10,262 bases of DNA, from NCBI GenBank assembly GCA_944338265.1, contig CALVLO010000049.1, forward strand, positions 1-10,262. Reading direction: 5' to 3'. Below, one piece after another: positions 5,355-10,262 of this stretch (positions are counted from its first letter, which is position 1; every line of letters begins with the position of its first letter). The position numbers and the translations under genes were made by a program. A model generated the notes under the pieces. The model saw only the letters and a program-made list of their open reading frames with translations, was not told the origin of the DNA and did no database searches. Source of the stretch: an uncultured Clostridia bacterium. Lineage in GTDB: Bacteria; Bacillota; Clostridia; Christensenellales; Borkfalkiaceae.

Positions 5355-8300
5355 ATGGCAAACAAAAAGACCAAAGCGGCAGAGCGGGGTTTCACGCTGC
5401 TGCCGCAGTTTCCCAAGTATGCGGGCTACGCGGATTATTTCCTCTCGACGCCCGTATCCGTGCAAGTGAAGAACGATTCCGCGGAGACCGCGGTCCTGCA
5501 TGTGTTCATCGAGAGCGACAGCGGGCTCATCGTTCCCTTCGAGACGCAGGCAGAAGTGCCCTTCGAGAGCGCAGTCTCGCTCACGGCGGAGGGCGTTTTT
5601 TCACCCCTCTTCCTCGCCGAGAACGATGCGCTCACCCCCTGCAGCGTGACGGTGCGCGCCGAGCAGGACGGCAAAGAGGTGTGCAGCGCGCGCGTGGAGG
5701 TAAAGGCGCTTCCCTTCGATTGGTGGGAGGGGCTCGATGGCAATGCCGAGCGGCTCGCCGCCTTTGTGCGCCCCCGCCTTGCAGATTGCGCCGCCGTGCT
5801 TGCCGATGCGGGCAAACGGCTGAAAAAGTGGAAGGCAAACGCCGAGTTTTACGGCTATTCGGGTGCGGATAAGAACGATGTGCGCCAGATCGCCGCGGCG
5901 ATCTATGCCGCGGTAAAGAGCTTTTCCATCGAGCGCACGGGCGCGTGCGATCTTTCCGTGCCGACGGTTGCCGCCCGCGAGGGTTCCATCCTCAAAGAAC
6001 ACACCGCCGCCGAGCTCGAGCTTGCGGTCTTTACGGCGGCGTGCTTCGAGGCGGCGCATCTCAACCCCGTGCTTGCCGTGGGCAAAGAGCACGTCGGCGT
6101 GGGCGTATGGCTGTACGAGAGCTGCTTTTTGGACAGCGTGACGGACGATAGCGAGATCGTCGGCAAATATATCTCCGAAGGCATCAATAACCTGAGCTTT
6201 TTTGATGCGGGCGATCTGTATTCCTCCTCCAATGCGGCGTTTACGCCCTCGGAGGGGCATTTCCGCCAAAAACTCAAGGCGAATTGTTACGAAGTATTTG
6301 TAGACGTGCGCCGCTGCCGTATGGGCGGCGTGCGCGCCTGCCCGCTGCGCGGCAAGGGGCTCAAGGGCTACGAGCTCTTAAAAGAGGAGGAGATGACGGA
6401 TGAGGCGGCTCCTACGCCCATCCCCGCCTTCCGCAAACTCAAGCTGGAGGGCAAGCAGTCCAAGAACAAGCAGTGGGAGCGCCGCCTCCTCGATCTTACG
6501 CCCAAGAACACCCTGTTGAATTTTGCGGGGAAGAACGCGCTGCACCTCAACGAAGCGGGCGCGGATGCGCTCTACGGTACGCTCGTTGCGCGCGGGAACA
6601 TGCGCCTGAAGGGGGCGGCTGCGCCCTCGCAGACGCCGCTCTTCGGCGGCGAGGCGCCCAAACAGCAGCGCGAGCTCATCTCGCTCGAACAGCAAAAGGG
6701 CATTTTGCGCGCCTATGACGATGCGCACGCCGTCGCAGAGACGGCAGCCCGCCTCATGCGGCGCAACCGCGAGGCGGACGAAGAGACGGGCGCAAAGGTC
6801 TTGTATCTTGCGTTCGGCTTCCTCAAATATGTAGACGGCGGCACCGAGCGCTATGCGCCGCTCGTGCTTGCGCCTGCGGGCGTCGGCAAGGCAAAGGGGA
6901 ACGAAGATTTCTCCGTCTCCGTCTCGCAGGACGATGGCTATTTCGTCAATACGACGCTGCTCGAATACCTCAAACAGGAATTTAACATCGACGTGCGCGG
7001 GCTCGGCGGCGATGTCTCCGCGCTCAAGATCGCCGAAATTTTGGCGATGGTGCGCGCCGAAGTTGCCAACATGAAGGGGTGGGACGTCGTGAACGACGTG
7101 TACCTCTCCGCCTTCTCCTTCCAGCGCTACCTCATGTGGAACGATCTGAGGAGCCACTTCGCGGCGCTCTCCAAAAACGCCGTCGTCTCGGCGCTGCTCA
7201 ACAACCGCATGGAAAAGACGGAGCACCCCGTGCCCGCCGAGGAGGATGACGGCGATCCCGCCGAGACCCTTCTCCCGCTGCCTTCGGATAGTTCGCAGTA
7301 TTCCGCCGTTTCGCTCTCCGGCTCGGGCGCGAGCTTTGTTTTGCACGGTCCTCCCGGAACGGGCAAGAGCCAGACCATCACCAATATCATCGCCAACGCC
7401 GTCAAAGACGGCAAGCGCGTGCTGTTCGTCGCCGAAAAGAAGGCGGCGCTCGACGTCGTTAAAAAGAGGCTCGACGGCATCGGCATCGGCGAGTTCTGCC
7501 TCGAGCTCCACTCCAACAAGACGGATAAGACGGACGTGCTGCGCCGCATCGAGGGCACGCTCGCGCTCGCAAAAACGCCGCCTGCCGACCTCTCCGAGCG
7601 CGCCAAGGAGCTCATCTCGCTGCGCGAAGAGCTCAAAGCGCCCATGAAGGCGCTGCATATGAAGCGCCGCCTCGGGCTCTCCGTCTATCAGGCGATCTTG
7701 CTGTATTTGCAGAACAAGTCCGCGCCCGATATCATGGATATCGAGAGCTCTTTCTACGATACCCTCACCGAGAGCAAGCTCTTTGAATGCCGCCGTATGA
7801 TCCTCTCCGCGTCCGCCGCGGCGAAGGAGTGCGGCGGGGTGAGAAATTCGCCCTTCGAGAACGTCAACCTCACCGAATATTCGCAGGTGCTCCGCGACCG
7901 CGTGTTCTGCGCGTGCGAGGTCATGCTCGCCGAGATCAAGCACTTAAAGGCATTTTTGGCGCTCTTTTTGGAGTTCTACCGCCAAAAGGTCTCCATGCTC
8001 ACCATGCGCAAGATCCGCGTGCTCGCGGCGCTCGCGCAAAAGCTCTCCGCGTGCGCTTACGATAAATATTTTAAGGATGCGGACGAGGCGGAGTTCTATA
8101 CCTTCTTCAACGCCAACCGCCGTCTCGATAGCTGCCTCGAATACTATTACAAGCACTTCAAGGTGCTCGTCGAGCCGGATGCGCGCGAACTTGCCGAGCT
8201 CACCAAGCTCGTGGAAGCGGGCGGGGATTGGCGGCTCAACCGCACGGCGCACCTCGCCGTGAAGAAGCTTGCCAAAGTGGCGCTCCGCGATCTGGAAGAT

Positions 8301-10262
8301 CAGGACGTCGCCAAATTTTTGGAGACGCTCGTCGAAATTTATTCCGCCGCCGATCGCGTTCGGAGCGCGACGGGGCTCTCCAAACACTTTACAGACCGCA
8401 GCGGGCACATCATTTGGAAGAAGCGGACGGAGTTCCTCGCCGAGCTCTACGATCTGCACGCGCAGGCATCCGTCGTGTTCATGGATTACAATCCGGACGC
8501 CTTCAACGGCATGTGCATCCGCGCAACGAGCGGCTATACTGCCCCCGTTTTGGAAGGGTTTGTCAAGGCGGCGGAGGCATTCTTCCGCGCGCAGGATAGC
8601 TTCCTCTCCGTAACGGCTGCCGCCCGCGAAAAGCTGCGCGAGGAAGACGTGCTCGAATACTATTCGGGCAAGGCGAGCGCGCTCATCGATAATATCGATA
8701 TGCTCCCCAATTGGTGTATGTACCGTGCCACGACGCGGCGGCTCACCGAACTCGGGCTCAACTTCGTCTCCGAAGCGCTCGAAAGCGGGCGTTTGAAGAC
8801 GGATAACGTTCTTGCGGGCTTTGAAAAGAACGTCTACCGCAACTTCCTCGAGATCAATATCCCCGCCGATCCCGCGCTCTCTCGCATGACGGTGGGTACG
8901 CTCGAAGAGACCATCGAAAAGTTCCGCCTCTCGTGGGACGAATACGGCAAACTCACCCGCGCCTATATCCGCGCGCTGCTCATCTCCCGCCTGCCCGATC
9001 CCGAGGGGGAGGGGAGCCTCTCCGTCGAGCTCAACGCCTTTACCCGCCTTTCTAAGAGCAATCTTCGCGGCACGGGGCTTCGCGGGCTGTTTGGCGAAGT
9101 GCCCACGCTCATGTCCGTCACCTGCCCCTGCATGCTCATGAGCCCCATCACGGTGGCGCAGTATTTGCAGCCCGTCGCCGATCAGTTCGACCTCGTCATC
9201 TTCGACGAAGCTTCGCAGATGTCCACGGCGGAGGCGGTCGGCTCCATCGCCCGCGCAAAGGCGGCGGTCGTTGTGGGCGATCCCAAACAGCTCCCGCCCA
9301 CGGCGTTCTTCCACACCGCCTATGTCGACGAGGAGAACCTCGAAAACGAAGATCTCGAGAGCGTCTTGGATGACTGCCTCGCCCTCGGCATGACGGAGCG
9401 CCACCTCGTTTGGCACTACCGTTCCAAGCACGAGAGCCTTATCGCTTTCTCCAACAGCATGTACTACGACAACAGGCTCTGCACCTTCCCCTCGCCCGAT
9501 GCGATGGACAGCAAGGTCAAGCTCTGCCTTGTGGACGGCACATACGACCGCGGCTTTACCAAGCGCAACAGAAAGGAGGCGGAAGCCCTCGTCAAAGAGG
9601 TCGTGCGCAGGCTCTCCGATCCCGTCCTCTCCAAGGCGAGCATGGGCGTCGTTACCTTCTCGAGCGCGCAGCGCGACGACATCGAGCGCCTGCTCAACAA
9701 GGAGATCGCCGCAAAACGGCTGGACGGGGCAGCGTTCGACCGCGAAGAGCCGCTCTTCATCAAGAACCTCGAGAACGTGCAGGGCGATGAGCGCGACGTC
9801 ATCCTCTTCTCCGTCTGCTACGGTCCGGACAGCACGGGGCGCGTTTCGCTCAACTTCGGTCCCCTCAACCAGGCGGGCGGTTGGCGGCGCCTCAACGTCG
9901 CCGTCTCGCGCGCAAGGGAGGAGATGCTCGTCTATTCCACGATGACCTCCGCCATGATCGACCTCGCCAAGACGAGTTCGAAGGGCGTTGCCGGATTAAA
10001 GGCATTCCTCGAATTTGCAGAAAAGGGCAGAACGACGCTCGCCGCGCCCTCCGCCTCCGTCCGCGGCGGCGCGGGCATCGGCAAGTTCATTGCCGAAGAG
10101 CTCGAGGCATGCGGCTATGAGTGCCGTTACGATGTGGGCGCCTCCGACTTCAAGGTGGATGTCGCCGTCGTCGATCCTAAAAACAAGCACCGCTTCCTGT
10201 TGGGCGTGCTGTGCGACGGAACGGACAAGTTCTCCGTCAAAGACCGCAACGTTTTGCAGGTG
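5355..10262 (+). CDS. DUF4011-type SF1 helicase with nuclease-like C-terminus (runs off the right edge)
   Basis: 1636 codons are open to the window edge with no stop. Residues about 30-130 look like a beta-sandwich; about 135-340 resembles the transglutaminase-like domain of this family. WERRLLDLTPKNTLLNF (374-390) opens the DUF4011 domain. SF1 (Upf1-like) helicase motifs follow: Q near 648, Walker A GPPGTGKSQT (665-674), FVAEKKAALDVV, DEASQ (1284-1288), GDPKQLPPT (1308-1316), WHYRSKHE (1353-1360), NVQGDERD (1474-1481) and RRLNVAVSRAREE (1511-1523). Motifs I and II are about 610 residues apart, filled mostly by helical, charged sequence. From about 1570 a restriction-nuclease-like domain begins (DFKVDVAVVDP, then LLGVLCDG) and is cut off. 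There is no signal peptide, so it is cytosolic. ATG 5355 has a promoter and GGAG upstream; GTG 5331 is a weaker alternative. The layout matches DUF4011-helicase-Vsr proteins reported as the antiphage system Hhe; the defence role is inferred. Codon use resembles the neighbouring operon. Confidence 0.92.
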   Translation, partial: MANKKTKAAERGFTLLPQFPKYAGYADYFLSTPVSVQVKNDSAETAVLHVFIESDSGLIVPFETQAEVPFESAVSLTAEGVFSPLFLAENDALTPCSVTVRAEQDGKEVCSARVEVKALPFDWWEGLDGNAERLAAFVRPRLADCAAVLADAGKRLKKWKANAEFYGYSGADKNDVRQIAAAIYAAVKSFSIERTGACDLSVPTVAAREGSILKEHTAAELELAVFTAACFEAAHLNPVLAVGKEHVGVGVWLYESCFLDSVTDDSEIVGKYISEGINNLSFFDAGDLYSSSNAAFTPSEGHFRQKLKANCYEVFVDVRRCRMGGVRACPLRGKGLKGYELLKEEEMTDEAAPTPIPAFRKLKLEGKQSKNKQWERRLLDLTPKNTLLNFAGKNALHLNEAGADALYGTLVARGNMRLKGAAAPSQTPLFGGEAPKQQRELISLEQQKGILRAYDDAHAVAETAARLMRRNREADEETGAKVLYLAFGFLKYVDGGTERYAPLVLAPAGVGKAKGNEDFSVSVSQDDGYFVNTTLLEYLKQEFNIDVRGLGGDVSALKIAEILAMVRAEVANMKGWDVVNDVYLSAFSFQRYLMWNDLRSHFAALSKNAVVSALLNNRMEKTEHPVPAEEDDGDPAETLLPLPSDSSQYSAVSLSGSGASFVLHGPPGTGKSQTITNIIANAVKDGKRVLFVAEKKAALDVVKKRLDGIGIGEFCLELHSNKTDKTDVLRRIEGTLALAKTPPADLSERAKELISLREELKAPMKALHMKRRLGLSVYQAILLYLQNKSAPDIMDIESSFYDTLTESKLFECRRMILSASAAAKECGGVRNSPFENVNLTEYSQVLRDRVFCACEVMLAEIKHLKAFLALFLEFYRQKVSMLTMRKIRVLAALAQKLSACAYDKYFKDADEAEFYTFFNANRRLDSCLEYYYKHFKVLVEPDARELAELTKLVEAGGDWRLNRTAHLAVKKLAKVALRDLEDQDVAKFLETLVEIYSAADRVRSATGLSKHFTDRSGHIIWKKRTEFLAELYDLHAQASVVFMDYNPDAFNGMCIRATSGYTAPVLEGFVKAAEAFFRAQDSFLSVTAAAREKLREEDVLEYYSGKASALIDNIDMLPNWCMYRATTRRLTELGLNFVSEALESGRLKTDNVLAGFEKNVYRNFLEINIPADPALSRMTVGTLEETIEKFRLSWDEYGKLTRAYIRALLISRLPDPEGEGSLSVELNAFTRLSKSNLRGTGLRGLFGEVPTLMSVTCPCMLMSPITVAQYLQPVADQFDLVIFDEASQMSTAEAVGSIARAKAAVVVGDPKQLPPTAFFHTAYVDEENLENEDLESVLDDCLALGMTERHLVWHYRSKHESLIAFSNSMYYDNRLCTFPSPDAMDSKVKLCLVDGTYDRGFTKRNRKEAEALVKEVVRRLSDPVLSKASMGVVTFSSAQRDDIERLLNKEIAAKRLDGAAFDREEPLFIKNLENVQGDERDVILFSVCYGPDSTGRVSLNFGPLNQAGGWRRLNVAVSRAREEMLVYSTMTSAMIDLAKTSSKGVAGLKAFLEFAEKGRTTLAAPSASVRGGAGIGKFIAEELEACGYECRYDVGASDFKVDVAVVDPKNKHRFLLGVLCDGTDKFSVKDRNVLQV

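Noticed and set aside
5129..5872. 247-codon plus-strand frame overlapping the helicase start
   Set aside because: Most of it is out-of-frame helicase sequence with an Arg/Ala-rich shadow translation; its start lies upstream of the helicase promoter.
6378..9431. Antisense open frame of about 1000 codons, interrupted once, opposite the helicase gene
   Set aside because: It is in phase with the sense codons, so its stops arise only where the sense strand uses TTA, CTA or TCA. The GC-rich codon bias of the helicase avoids these. The translation has no domain signature, while the sense strand has clear helicase motifs.

Overview
The window looks like a chromosomal piece of a fairly GC-rich member of the Bacillota, probably of clostridial type. 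This is inferred from the gene order rimM-trmD-rbgA-rnhB-yraN, strong GGAGG-type ribosome binding sites, and two consensus-like housekeeping promoters with extended -10 boxes (TGGTATAAT). I cannot name the species. All genes are on the + strand.

Region 1 (1-595) is the end of a CRISPR array: nine 33-nt repeats and eight complete spacers, continuing beyond the left edge. The repeat resembles type I-C. The repeat orientation (GAAAT end on the right) places the leader off-window to the left and the trailer against the next gene. No cas gene is visible.

Region 2 (642-4258) is one tightly packed operon: tmk-rimM-trmD-rbgA-rnhB-yraN. Four of the five junctions overlap (ATGA, GTGA, TGATG and a 61-nt overlap) and the fifth gap is 16 nt, so translation is probably coupled. 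The genes serve dTTP supply (Tmk), 30S maturation (RimM), tRNA m1G37 methylation (TrmD), 50S maturation (RbgA), removal of RNA from DNA (RNase HII) and an uncharacterised nuclease-fold protein (YraN). The promoter lies 46 nt past the last CRISPR repeat and would give a nearly leaderless tmk mRNA.

Region 3 (4259-5354) has no credible gene. It holds the probable operon terminator, a second near-identical copy of that hairpin, a dozen further inverted repeats, a roughly 93-nt nested stem element, and then an AT-rich stretch with a good promoter.

Region 4 (5355 to the right edge, 1636 codons, unfinished) is a very large gene for an SF1 (Upf1-like) helicase. It has an N-terminal beta-rich region, a transglutaminase-like domain that seems to have lost its cysteine, a DUF4011 domain, helicase motifs split by a roughly 600-residue insert, and the start of a C-terminal restriction-nuclease-like domain. 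This DUF4011-helicase-nuclease layout resembles the reported single-gene antiphage system Hhe. The window therefore sets a CRISPR array and a candidate defence helicase on either side of a housekeeping operon.
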